Assembly: GCF_000280905.1 (NCBI RefSeq)
Contig: NZ_ALAP01000018.1
Span: 1-64,000 of the forward strand
Length of the DNA stretch: 64,000 nt
Direction of reading: 5' to 3'
From: Streptomyces sp. AA1529
Lineage (GTDB): Bacteria; Actinomycetota; Actinomycetes; Streptomycetales; Streptomycetaceae
The notes under the pieces are model-generated. The model saw only the letters and a program-made list of their open reading frames with translations, searched no databases and was not told the DNA's origin. Position numbers and translations under genes: made by a program. Below are positions 55,453 through 63,673 of the stretch, piece after piece (the stretch's first letter is position 1; every line of letters begins with the position of its first letter).

Positions 55453-55632
55453 CACTGCCTCCCTCAAGGACGACCTCCAGGCCGGAACGGGCCCCGGGGT
55501 GTGAACGCACGTTATCTCCAGCATCCCGCACCCGTCCCGCTCCGCGCTCGCAAGGGAGGGGGAAATCACACACGACCCCCGGAAGTCCCGCGGCCCGGAC
55601 CACCCCTCGACCCGTGCCCTGACCGCGGCCCC

Positions 55633-55676
55633 GACCCCGACCCCGACCCCGGCCACAGCCACAGCCACAGCCACAG
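55633..55676 (+). repeat. Two runs of hexanucleotide tandem repeats
   Basis: GACCCC is repeated three times (55633-55650) and CCACAG four times (55653-55676). They are non-coding by context and could vary in copy number between strains. Confidence 0.8.
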
Positions 55677-56017
55677 CCTTACCGATCTCCTCCGAGGAGG
55701 ACCCCGGTCCCCCGACCGACAGCCGGAAGCGACCGGTGCGGTTGTCCGGTCCAGGGCGCTCGAGGGCGACGACGATGGTGTCGGTCATGTGGCGCTGCCG
55801 GTGGTTTGCGACCTGTCCGCCCGGTTCCGGGGTGAGTTGGAAGCGGGGGGCGCGCCGGTGGCGATGATCGTCAGATCGGGCACCGGGACGACGGACTGGT
55901 CCGTCCGAGCGGCTCACTCTTTCGAACGAATTTCGAACTCAGCTGCCGCGGCCGGTCCGTAGTCCGCCGAAAGACGGCCGATTGCCCTTTTCCTGCGTCG
56001 CCAAAACCTGCCGAAGA

Positions 56018-56047
56018 TTGTGGCCGTCGCATACCCCCGGGTACAGT
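56018..56047 (+). promoter_or_regulatory. Candidate promoter of the M23 peptidase gene
   Basis: TTGTGG (56018-56023) and TACAGT (56042-56047) are separated by 18 bases and lie about 50 bp before the start codon. The implied leader contains the palindrome at 56070-56081. Confidence 0.45.
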
Positions 56048-56095
56048 CGCCCGCATTGCTCCGCCCCTGTCGCCTAGGCGAAAGAGAAGTTGGTG

Positions 56096-57940
56096 GTGAA
56101 CGACCGTCATCCGTCGGGAGTCCCGAATCCCGACGACGACCCCGGTTCCGGCTTCTCGTACGGCACCTACGGCGTGGACCACGGACAGTCCGCGTACGGC
56201 GCCTATCCCCAGGAGAGCTACCAGGCCGGTCCGCACGACGCGTACTCCGCCGGTGCCTACGCACCTCCCGGTGACTCCTACCCGGCGGGCGGGGCGTACC
56301 CCTCCTACGGCGACGATCCGCTCTTCGGCGCCCTCCCGGGCAGCGACGGCGGCAACGCCGCCACCGGCTCCTGGGACGCCACCACCGCCTGGGGCACCGG
56401 GAGTTATCAACCCGACCCGATGGCGGGCCCGGACGGTTCCGTGAACGCCTCGGCCGCCCCCGGTTACGGCCAGGGCCACCCCGTCCCGGGCGACGGCACC
56501 GGCCAGTGGACCTTCGGTACGCAGGAGACGGGCAACTGGGACACGACGTCCTGGGGCACCGGCGGCTGGGAGGCCGCAGCCGCGCAACCCGGTGACTGGA
56601 CGACCGACGGCCACGGCACGGCGTTCGGCCAGGACGGCCAGCCCGGATACGACCACGGTCCCGGCTACGACGGCCGGCCCGGGTACGAGGGTGCCGCGTA
56701 CGGGGGCGCCGCATACGGCGGTTTCGAGCACGCCGCGTACGACGCGCCTCCGGCCTACGACGCGCACGCCGCGTTCAGCGGCTACGATCTGCCGCAGGAC
56801 GACCAGGGGGGCTACGGCTTCCCCGGCGGCCACCCCGCGCAGGACGGCTACCACCCTCAGGGCGGCTACGGGGACCACGCGGCTTTCGGTGGTGCGGAGA
56901 CCGGTTACGCGGACGGGACCGCGCAGTTCGGCTTCGACCCCGGCTATGCCGCCTCCGGACACCACCCCGAGCAGGAGCAGGAAGCCACAGCGCAGTGGAA
57001 CTTCTCCGTGCTGGCCCAGGACGAGCACGGAGCGGACGAGCACGAGCAGGCCGATGCCTTCGGCCACGAGCCGCCGCATGAGCACGGGTTCGACTCCCCC
57101 GAGCCCGACTTTTTCGTGGCGTCGGAGTCGGAGTCGGAGGAGGTCCGGGACGGGCACCTCGACGCGCCTGCCGTGCCCAGCGGCGGTGGTGGCTCGCACG
57201 GGCGCGGGCGGCGACGCTCCCCCAAGCCCCGGCGCCGGGCGCTGATGACCGTGGCGGTTCCGTCCGTCGCCGTCATGGGGGTCGCGGGCGCGGCGGCGGC
57301 GAGTGTGATGGGCGACGACGGCAAGGACAAGGACAGCACCACTGTCGCGGCGCCGGACGCCTCTCCCGTGAAGCCCTCGAACGTCAACAGCAAGCTGGAC
57401 ACCCAGCTCCAGGGGCTCTCCGCCGACGCCGACGACTTCGCCGACCGCGCCAGCCGCACCCAGGAGCGCATCGACCTCAAGGAGCGCCAGGAAGCGGAGA
57501 AGGAGCGCAAGGCGAAGGAGGCGGCCCGCAAGGAGGCAATGCGCCCCAAGTTCGTCATTCCCGTCAAGAACCACACGCTCAGCGCGCGCTACGGCCAGGC
57601 AGGCGTCAACTGGATGTCGATCCACACCGGGATCGACTTCCCCGTCAGCTACGGCACGCCCGTGATGGCCGCGACCGACGGCACCGTCTCCACGAAGCAC
57701 AGTGTGGCGTACGGGAACATGGCCATCGTGACCGCGAAGGACGGCACCCAGACCTGGTACTGCCATCTGAGCAGCAACAAGCTCCGCTCCGGCTCGGTCA
57801 AGGCGGGCGATGTGATCGCCTACTCCGGCAACTCCGGCAACTCCACGGGTCCGCATCTGCACTTCGAGGTCCGTCCCGGTGGCGGTTCCGCGGTGGACCC
57901 GATCCCGTGGCTGCAGAGCAAGGGCCTCAGCATCAGCTGA
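56096..57940 (+). CDS. Membrane-anchored M23 (LytM-type) peptidase with long low-complexity N-terminus
   Basis: The 614-residue protein has ~365 residues of Tyr/Gly/Asp/Ala/Pro-rich sequence with recurring GYG/YGG and DGY-type motifs. A cluster of arginines (GRGRRRSPKPRRRA) and one transmembrane helix (LMTVAVPSVAVMGVAGAAAASVM near residue 395) follow. Then comes a coiled coil (RTQERIDLKERQEAEKERKAKEAARKE) and a C-terminal M23 domain with HTGIDF (zinc His and Asp) and HLHFE. It should cleave peptidoglycan cross-bridges or stems outside the membrane. GTG 56096 has GAGAAG six bases upstream; GTG 56093 and TTG 56090 are alternatives. Confidence 0.85.
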   Translation: MNDRHPSGVPNPDDDPGSGFSYGTYGVDHGQSAYGAYPQESYQAGPHDAYSAGAYAPPGDSYPAGGAYPSYGDDPLFGALPGSDGGNAATGSWDATTAWGTGSYQPDPMAGPDGSVNASAAPGYGQGHPVPGDGTGQWTFGTQETGNWDTTSWGTGGWEAAAAQPGDWTTDGHGTAFGQDGQPGYDHGPGYDGRPGYEGAAYGGAAYGGFEHAAYDAPPAYDAHAAFSGYDLPQDDQGGYGFPGGHPAQDGYHPQGGYGDHAAFGGAETGYADGTAQFGFDPGYAASGHHPEQEQEATAQWNFSVLAQDEHGADEHEQADAFGHEPPHEHGFDSPEPDFFVASESESEEVRDGHLDAPAVPSGGGGSHGRGRRRSPKPRRRALMTVAVPSVAVMGVAGAAAASVMGDDGKDKDSTTVAAPDASPVKPSNVNSKLDTQLQGLSADADDFADRASRTQERIDLKERQEAEKERKAKEAARKEAMRPKFVIPVKNHTLSARYGQAGVNWMSIHTGIDFPVSYGTPVMAATDGTVSTKHSVAYGNMAIVTAKDGTQTWYCHLSSNKLRSGSVKAGDVIAYSGNSGNSTGPHLHFEVRPGGGSAVDPIPWLQSKGLSIS

Positions 57941-58010
57941 GCACCGGACCCCGGATCAGCTGAGAACCAACCCCGGCCTCCGGGGCGTGACCCCCGGACG
58001 CGACCCGGCG

Positions 58011-58036
58011 GCGCCCGGACCGTGCGGTCCGGGCGC
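58011..58036. terminator. Terminator between M23 peptidase gene and pcrA
   Basis: An 11-bp perfect stem, GCGCCCGGACC with GGTCCGGGCGC, closes a 4-base loop between the convergent genes. Confidence 0.7.
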
Positions 58037-58056
58037 GACGCGTCGGGGCCCTCGCC

Positions 58057-60636
58057 CTACAGCTTCTCCACCGGCGCGTAGCGCAGCAGCAGCCGTTTGG
58101 GCTTCTCGCCGCCGAAGTCGATCGTGGCCTCGGCGTTGTCCCCGCTGCCCTTGACCGACTGCACCGTGCCCAGCCCGAAGCTGTCGTGGGTGACGCGGTC
58201 GCCGATCTGGAGGGAGACCACCGGACGGTCGCCGGCCCGCCGGGTCGCGAACCCCGAGGGACCGCCTCGCCGTGCGGCGGCTCCCCTGGTGGAGGAGAGG
58301 GTCACCCCGATCCCGGCGCCCGTCGCCGCACCCGTCCCGCCGACGCCCAGGCCGCCGCCCCCGCTGCCGGTGCGCTTCCAGTCGAGGTACTCGGCGGGGA
58401 TCTCCTCCAGGAAGCGGGAGGGCGGGTTGTAGGAGGGCTGGCCCCATGCGCTGCGCATTCCGGCGCGGGTGAGGTACAGCCGTTCCTGGGCGCGGGTGAT
58501 GCCGACGTAGGCGAGCCGGCGCTCCTCCTCCAGTTCCTTGGCCTGGCCGAGTGCCCGCATGTGCGGGAAGACGCCGTCCTCCATGCCGGTCAGGAAGACC
58601 ACGGGGAACTCGAGGCCCTTGGCCGTGTGGAGGGTCATGAGCGTCACGACGCCGTCGTCGTCGCCCTCCTCCGGGATCTGGTCGGAGTCGGCGACCAGGG
58701 CGACCCGCTCCAGGAAGTCGGCGAGGGTGCCCGGCGACTCGTCCTCACCCCGCTCCTGCTCGAACTCCAGCGCGACGGCGGCGAGTTCCTGGAGGTTCTC
58801 GATGCGGGTCTCGTCCTGCGGGTCGGTGGAGGCCTGGAGCTCCACGAGGTAACCCGTCTGCTCCAGCACCGCCTCCAGCACCGTGGCCGGACCGGCGCCG
58901 GACTCCACGATGGTGCGCAGCTCCTCCATCAGCGTGTTGAACCGTTTGACGGCGTTGAGGGAGCGCGCGGCCATGCCGTACGCCTCCTCGACCCGGGCGA
59001 GCGCCTGCGGGAACGTGATCTTCTCGCGCAGCGCCAGCGCCTCGATCATGGCCTCGGCGCGGTCGCCGATGCCCCGCTTGGGCACGTTGAGGATGCGGCG
59101 CAGCGGCACCGCGTCCTCCGGGTTGGCCAGCACCCGCAGATACGCCAGTATGTCGCGGACCTCGCGGCGCTCGTAGAAGCGGACTCCGCCGACGACCTTG
59201 TAGGGCAGGCCCACCCGGATGAAGACTTCTTCGAAGACGCGGGACTGGGCGTTGGTGCGGTAGAAGACGGCGATGTCGCCGGGGCGGACCCGGGCCGCGC
59301 CGTCGTCGCCGCTGTCGGTGCGGCCCCCGCTGTCGGTGCTGTCGGTGCCGGAGCTCCCCGCCGTTCCGGGGCCGTCGGCCTCCCCGTCGCTGAGCCGGTC
59401 GATCTCCTCGGCGACGAACTGGGCCTCGTCGTGTTCGGTGTCGGCGACGTAGCCGGTGATGCGCGGGCCGGAGCCCGCCCGGGTCCAGAGGTTCTTGGGG
59501 CGGCGGTCCGCGTTCCGCTCGATGACGGCGTTGGCGGCGCTGAGGATCGTCTGGGTGGAGCGGTAGTTCTGCTCCAGCAGGATCGTGGTCGCGTCCGGGT
59601 AGTCCTCCTCGAACTGGAGGATGTTGCGGATGGTGGCCCCGCGGAAGGCGTAGATGGACTGGTCGGCGTCGCCCACGACGCACAGCTCGGCCTGCTCCTC
59701 GGCCGGGCCGACCAGCTCGCGCACCAGCTGGTACTGGGCGTGGTTGGTGTCCTGGTACTCGTCGACCAGGACGTGCCGGAAGCGGCGCCGGTAGTGCTCG
59801 GCCACGTCGGGGAAGGCCTGGAGCAGATGGACCGTGGTCATGATCAGGTCGTCGAAGTCCAGCGCGTTGGCCTCGCGCAGCCGCGCCTGGTACATCGTGT
59901 ACGCCTCGGCGAGGGTCTTCTCGAATCCGTCGGCGGCCCGGCCCGCGAAGTCCTCCTCGTCGACCAGCTCGTTCTTGAGGTTGGAGACCTTGGCGCTGAA
60001 CGCCTTGGGCGGGAAGCGCTTGGGGTCCAGATCCAGGTCGCGGCAGACCAGGGCCATCAGGCGCTTGGAGTCGGCCGCGTCGTAGATCGAGAACGAGGAG
60101 GTGAAGCCCAGCTTCTTGCTCTCGCGGCGCAGGATGCGCACGCACGCGCTGTGGAAGGTGGAGACCCACATGGACTGCGCACGCGGCCCCACCAGCTCGG
60201 CGACGCGCTCCTTCATCTCGCCGGCCGCCTTGTTGGTGAAGGTGATGGCGAGGATCTGCCCGGGGTGCACGTTGCGGGCACCCAGCAGGTGGGCGATGCG
60301 GTGGGTGAGCACCCGCGTCTTGCCCGAACCCGCTCCGGCGACGATGAGCAGCGGGGAGCCCGCGTGCAGCACCGCATCCCGCTGCTGCTCGTTCATCCCC
60401 TCCAGCAGCGCGGCGGGGTCGATGACCGTCCGGGGGGCGCCGTCGCGGTGGTGGGCGTCACGCGGGGCGGCTCCGCGGGCGCCGCCCGCGAAGGTGCCCG
60501 CGAAGAGATCGTCCGGGATCTCCTCGGCGGGGGCCGGGCCCGCGTCCTCCTCGGGGTCGGGCGGCGGCGCCGCGCCCGCCTCGGGTGCCGCGCCGTCGAG
60601 GTCCGCCAGGAAGCTGTCGTCGAAAAGGCTGCTCAT
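58057..60636 (-). CDS. pcrA: UvrD/PcrA-type DNA helicase
   Basis: The 859-residue superfamily 1A helicase unwinds DNA 3' to 5' in repair and in clearing RNA polymerase or RecA. Motifs in order: Q-motif MNEQQRDAV and Walker A GAGSGKT near residue 100, TFTNKAA, LVDEYQDTN, GDADQSIYAFRGA, QNYRST, TLHTAKGLEF and VGITRAQERLYL. A C-terminal Tudor-like segment (GDRVTHDSFGLGTVQSVKG) is the known RNA polymerase contact of PcrA/UvrD. The first ~75 residues are an acidic extension, and a Ser/Asp/Gly insertion lies near residue 430. Confidence 0.97.
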   Translation of the reverse strand: MSSLFDDSFLADLDGAAPEAGAAPPPDPEEDAGPAPAEEIPDDLFAGTFAGGARGAAPRDAHHRDGAPRTVIDPAALLEGMNEQQRDAVLHAGSPLLIVAGAGSGKTRVLTHRIAHLLGARNVHPGQILAITFTNKAAGEMKERVAELVGPRAQSMWVSTFHSACVRILRRESKKLGFTSSFSIYDAADSKRLMALVCRDLDLDPKRFPPKAFSAKVSNLKNELVDEEDFAGRAADGFEKTLAEAYTMYQARLREANALDFDDLIMTTVHLLQAFPDVAEHYRRRFRHVLVDEYQDTNHAQYQLVRELVGPAEEQAELCVVGDADQSIYAFRGATIRNILQFEEDYPDATTILLEQNYRSTQTILSAANAVIERNADRRPKNLWTRAGSGPRITGYVADTEHDEAQFVAEEIDRLSDGEADGPGTAGSSGTDSTDSGGRTDSGDDGAARVRPGDIAVFYRTNAQSRVFEEVFIRVGLPYKVVGGVRFYERREVRDILAYLRVLANPEDAVPLRRILNVPKRGIGDRAEAMIEALALREKITFPQALARVEEAYGMAARSLNAVKRFNTLMEELRTIVESGAGPATVLEAVLEQTGYLVELQASTDPQDETRIENLQELAAVALEFEQERGEDESPGTLADFLERVALVADSDQIPEEGDDDGVVTLMTLHTAKGLEFPVVFLTGMEDGVFPHMRALGQAKELEEERRLAYVGITRAQERLYLTRAGMRSAWGQPSYNPPSRFLEEIPAEYLDWKRTGSGGGGLGVGGTGAATGAGIGVTLSSTRGAAARRGGPSGFATRRAGDRPVVSLQIGDRVTHDSFGLGTVQSVKGSGDNAEATIDFGGEKPKRLLLRYAPVEKL

Positions 60637-60797
60637 CGTCGTCCGAGTCTAGGCCGCCGCGCCGACACTCCGGAGCCCTGTGGAGAACCAGGGTCACCCA
60701 CACCCTCCACTGCCCTTTTTGTGTATTTTGCTCGACCCGCTCCGTACGGCCGATGCGGCGCCGCAGACAGCCTTCATGCCGCCGGACCACCGGGCCG

Positions 60798-60851
60798 CCG
60801 CACCCGCCGCACCCTCCGGACCCGCCAGACCCGCCGCACCCGCCGCACCCG
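60798..60851 (+). repeat. Six 9-bp tandem copies
   Basis: Six head-to-tail copies of CCGCACCCG (units 2-4 diverged by one or two bases) lie between pcrA and the 3' end of the small membrane protein gene. They are non-coding by context. Confidence 0.75.
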
Positions 60852-60866
60852 CCGGTGAGTGCGTGC

Positions 60867-61220
60867 TCAGACCCAGAGCACGGCGATGAAGATGTTCGCC
60901 GTCGTCAGCAGCCCGACCGAGCCGAAGAGCGGGGCGCTCAGCCGCTCCTCGTCGCGCTTGACGTAGGTGACGCCGAGGATCACCACGAGCAGCGCCAGCT
61001 TGAGACCGATCTTGACGTTGTTCACCGTGCCGCCGTCGGCCTGGTGGAGCCCGACCAGCGCCACGCCGGTGATCAGCATGGTCAGCGCCCCGTGCAGCAT
61101 GCTGGGGCTGATCCGGGCCTCGCCGCTGCCGATCGCCTTCAGCTGGGCGAGGAAGCCGCCCAGGAGCGCGGCTATGCCGATGATGTGCAGGCCGACGAAG
61201 ATATTGATCAGTACGTCCAT
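60867..61220 (-). CDS. Small four-helix membrane protein
   Basis: The 117-residue protein is nearly all membrane: MDVLINIFVGLHIIGIAALLGGFL, a loop with QLKAIGSGEARIS, SMLHGALTMLITGVALVGL, VKIGLKLALLVVILGVTYV and LFGSVGLLTTANIFIAVLWV. Histidines in the first and second helices (LHIIG, MLHGA) recall CopD/heme-binding-like four-helix proteins, but no ligand can be proven. The ATG at 61220 starts directly at the helix. It precedes pcrA by 230 bp on the same strand; the function is unknown. Confidence 0.8.
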   Translation of the reverse strand: MDVLINIFVGLHIIGIAALLGGFLAQLKAIGSGEARISPSMLHGALTMLITGVALVGLHQADGGTVNNVKIGLKLALLVVILGVTYVKRDEERLSAPLFGSVGLLTTANIFIAVLWV

Positions 61221-61619
61221 GGCCGCGAGCGTATCCGGGTGTTTTCGGGGCCTTTAGCATGCCCCCGGCTTGCTCGCAGGCACTCGCCCCCGGCCGGTCA
61301 GGACCGCGCACAGGCCCCCGGCTTCAAGCCGACAGGGGACACGGTCCGGACAGCAAGTGGGCGAAACGGCTCACTTGCGGTCATCCCCGTGCCACTTCGG
61401 TTCCCTTCCGCATAGCGTCCTCGTCACGTGGCCGCGCCCCGCCGGTCGGCGCGGCCACCCCAGCGACAGCAATCGGCGCGGCCACCCCCGCGGGAGGAAC
61501 AGGTGCGATGCGCCCGGCACCGCCCGCGGGAACGCGTCCGGCACCGCCGCACCGCACCGCGGACGTGCGCAGCCGCGCCCGCAGGATCCGTCAGCACCAG
61601 TGAGGAAGTGACGGCCGCC
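61221..61619. other. 399-bp divergent intergenic region before the NlpC/P60 gene
   Basis: It contains the inverted repeat GCAAGTG (61353-61359) / CACTTGC (61372-61378) and a 16-bp direct repeat, TCGGCGCGGCCACCCC, at 61446-61461 and 61473-61488. No gene is supported and I see no riboswitch core. Confidence 0.5.
61446..61488 (+). repeat. Perfect 16-bp direct repeat upstream of the NlpC/P60 gene
   Basis: TCGGCGCGGCCACCCC occurs at 61446-61461 and again at 61473-61488, a 27-bp period, ending 131 bp before the ATG. It may be a regulatory duplication or simple local copying. Confidence 0.6.
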
Positions 61620-62738
61620 ATGGCCTCGCACCGCAAGCCCACCCCCCGCCCCTTCGCCGCGTTCACCGTGCCCGCGGTCCGCACCGCTCTCACCCTCGTC
61701 CTCGCGGGCGCCGCGGGAGCCGCCTCCCTCCAGGGGCCCGCCTCGGCGCAGCCGCGGACCCCGCAGCCGGGCACGGCCCGCGTCAAGGCGAAGGTCGACC
61801 GGCTGCACCGGGAGGCCGAGCGGGCGACCGAGGCGTACAACGGCGCCCAGGAGAAGGCGCGGAACGCGCGGACCAGGCTGGAGGAGCTGGGGGACGAGGC
61901 GGCCCGCCGACAGCGGAAGCTGAACACTTCCCGACGGGCGCTCGGCTCCTACGCGGCGGCGCAGTACCGCGACGGCAGTGGCGTCGATCCCGCCCTGCGC
62001 CTCGTGCTCACCGCCGCCCCCGAGGACTATCTGGAGCGCGCCGCGGCCACCGAGCGCGCCGGGGACCGGCAGGCGGCGGCCGTGCGGCGCGCCGCGCACC
62101 GCAGGCGGCAGCTCGCCCAGGTGCGGGAGGAGGCGGCGGGCGTCTCCGCGGAGCTGGCGGAGGCGGCCGAGCGCACCCGCCGCCACAAGCGCACGGTCCG
62201 CACCAAGCTCCAGCAGGCGCAGCGGCTGCTCGACGAGCTCACCGCCGAGCAGCGCGCAGCCGTGCTCGAGGAGAGGAACCGCACGGCCCGCACCCGGCCG
62301 CACCGGCCGTCCCGGCAGGGGGATGCGGCCCGCGGCGGCGGCCCGGCGGTCCATCCGGCGCCGGAGGAGACGCCCGGTCCCGCACCGGTCGGCCGCGCCG
62401 CGCGGGCGGTCGCGTTCGCCCGCGGCGCGCTGGGCAAACCGTATGTGTGGGGCGGCACGGGCCCGTCCGGATACGACTGCTCCGGTCTGACGCAGGCCGC
62501 CTGGCGGGCCGCCGGCGTCTCGCTGCCGCGCACCACATACAGCCAGATCCACGCCGGCAGGCGGGTGCCGCGGGGCGAGCTCACCCCCGGTGACCTGGTG
62601 TTCTTCTACGACAGCGTCAGCCACGTCGGGCTGTATGTCGGCGGCGGCCGCATGATCCACGCCCCCCGGCCCGGTACGGCGGTGCGCGTGGCTCCGATCG
62701 ATCAGATGCCGTACGCCGGAGCGGTGCGCCCCGCGTGA
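61620..62738 (+). CDS. Secreted NlpC/P60 peptidoglycan hydrolase with coiled coil
   Basis: The 372-residue protein has a signal peptide cut near GPASAQ, a long coiled coil (VKAKVDRLHREAERATEAYNG onward to about residue 220), a Pro/Gly linker and a C-terminal NlpC/P60 domain. The catalytic cysteine is in GYDCSGLTQ, the histidines are in SHVGLYVG and MIHAP. It is a D,L-endopeptidase of the RipA/CwlO type acting on peptidoglycan stem peptides; the coiled coil probably regulates it, as in other actinobacteria. ATG 61620 was chosen; an in-frame GTG at 61608 is possible. Confidence 0.88.
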   Translation: MASHRKPTPRPFAAFTVPAVRTALTLVLAGAAGAASLQGPASAQPRTPQPGTARVKAKVDRLHREAERATEAYNGAQEKARNARTRLEELGDEAARRQRKLNTSRRALGSYAAAQYRDGSGVDPALRLVLTAAPEDYLERAAATERAGDRQAAAVRRAAHRRRQLAQVREEAAGVSAELAEAAERTRRHKRTVRTKLQQAQRLLDELTAEQRAAVLEERNRTARTRPHRPSRQGDAARGGGPAVHPAPEETPGPAPVGRAARAVAFARGALGKPYVWGGTGPSGYDCSGLTQAAWRAAGVSLPRTTYSQIHAGRRVPRGELTPGDLVFFYDSVSHVGLYVGGGRMIHAPRPGTAVRVAPIDQMPYAGAVRPA

Positions 62739-62769
62739 CCGCCCCGGCAAACCCGTGCTCCCGCCCCAC

Positions 62770-62794
62770 CTGCTTCCCGGCCGCCGGGAAGCAG
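62770..62794. terminator. Terminator between the NlpC/P60 gene and the convergent gene
   Basis: An 11-bp perfect stem, CTGCTTCCCGG with CCGGGAAGCAG, closes a 3-base loop, 32 bp after the stop. Confidence 0.7.
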
Positions 62795-62938
62795 CCCTGG
62801 GGGCCGGTTCCGCGCAGGATCACCGACCCCATGGCGTCCGTGCAGCCGAAACCGGTCGGCGCATCCGACACGTTCGATACCGATCGATACCGGCCAACAC
62901 CGGCCGACACCGGCCGACACAGCGCTCCCGATCCGCGT

Positions 62939-63673
62939 TCAGCTACCGGGTGGCAGCAGGTCGCTGGTCAGCGCGAAGGCCGAACGCGCGGAACTGAGGA
63001 GGGCGTTGATCCGGGCGAGAACCCGATCCGTCCGCTGGGGATTCTCCGCCTGGACCGCCTCCGCCAGATCGTCGGCGTACTCCTGTGCCCGCACGGCTTC
63101 CTCGGGATCCGCGCTGCGGGCGTCCGCTCTCAGCGCGTCGATCAGCTGCCGGTGTGAGACGTCGTGCACGCCGGCGGTGTTGCCGTGGCCGCCTTGAGCC
63201 ACAGCGTGCGGACTGCCGACGTTCGCCACGACGAAGCCACCGGAATGGGCCGAGATATGCACCGCTTCGCTTCCTCCTGCCCACATGAAGTTCTTCCGGT
63301 ACTCGTCCCATCCCGCCTGCGTCGGGCCGTAGGTGCCGGACTTCCACCCGTATGTCTTGATCAGCCGGTGCTTGAGTGGTTCCGCGAGAATGAGCATGGC
63401 ATCGGCGCGATTCCATCCCTGGTCCGCGAAGTAGTCCGCCATGCGGATGCCCCGCCAGCCGGGCCCGGTGGATCTTCGGCAGATCTCCCGGAAGACCTGG
63501 TTCTGGTACGTCGCGGCCTGCGCCGGGGTGATGGACGGCGGAGGGAGCCGTCCCCTGTGCCGCCTGTCGCGCACCACCACGAACAGTTCGCGCAGGACGA
63601 TGCAGAGGGTGGCGAGCACGATCAAGGTGAACAGGAACAACTCCCGTCGCCCCCTTCCGCAAAGTCCCTCCAT
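62939..63673 (-). CDS. Single-pass membrane protein with Gly-rich motif and helical tail, unknown function
   Basis: The 244-residue protein begins with a transmembrane helix (LFLFTLIVLATLCIVLRELFVVV). A small domain resembling a winged helix follows (EICRRSTGPGWRGIRMADYFADQGWNRADAMLILAEPL, with HRLIKTYGW). Next is a short Gly/Val/Asn motif (GGFVVANVGSPHAVAQGG) and a helical tail (LIDALRADARS, YADDLAEAVQAENPQ). The order of a Gly-rich beta motif followed by a helix recalls short amyloid-like or RHIM-like signalling motifs in actinobacterial proteins, but this is only resemblance. ATG 63673 is preferred over TTG 63682; neither has a good ribosome-binding site. Confidence 0.6.
   Translation of the reverse strand: MEGLCGRGRRELFLFTLIVLATLCIVLRELFVVVRDRRHRGRLPPPSITPAQAATYQNQVFREICRRSTGPGWRGIRMADYFADQGWNRADAMLILAEPLKHRLIKTYGWKSGTYGPTQAGWDEYRKNFMWAGGSEAVHISAHSGGFVVANVGSPHAVAQGGHGNTAGVHDVSHRQLIDALRADARSADPEEAVRAQEYADDLAEAVQAENPQRTDRVLARINALLSSARSAFALTSDLLPPGS

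Larger units (their letters stand above)
55453..56095. other. 643-bp intergenic region, the longest in the window
   Basis: No gene is supported. It holds hexamer repeats (55633-55676), a doubled TTTCGAAC (55920-55927 and 55931-55938), a candidate promoter at 56018-56047 and the 12-bp palindrome TCGCCTAGGCGA at 56070-56081 in the leader of the M23 gene. The open frame continuing upstream from icmB is Ala/Val repeat sequence without a credible start. Confidence 0.55.

Noticed and set aside
55633..55676. CRISPR-like array
   Set aside because: The repeats are contiguous hexamers without spacers; no cas genes are present in the window.
55453..55917. N-terminal extension or separate gene upstream of icmB
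   Set aside because: The open frame is GC-driven and Val/Ala-repeat-like, and IcmB proteins are 136 residues, exactly the length from the ATG at 55452.
55920..55938. LexA/SOS box
   Set aside because: TCGAAC followed by TTTCGA resembles the actinobacterial box TCGAAC-N4-GTTCGA, but the spacer is three bases and the second half has a mismatch; it is not upstream of a known SOS gene.
55980..56095. c-di-AMP (ydaO) riboswitch upstream of the M23 gene
   Set aside because: Such riboswitches precede some Streptomyces cell-wall hydrolase genes, and CCAAAACCTGCCG vaguely resembles the start of the motif, but the remaining conserved core is absent and the leader is too short. The NlpC/P60 leader also lacks it.
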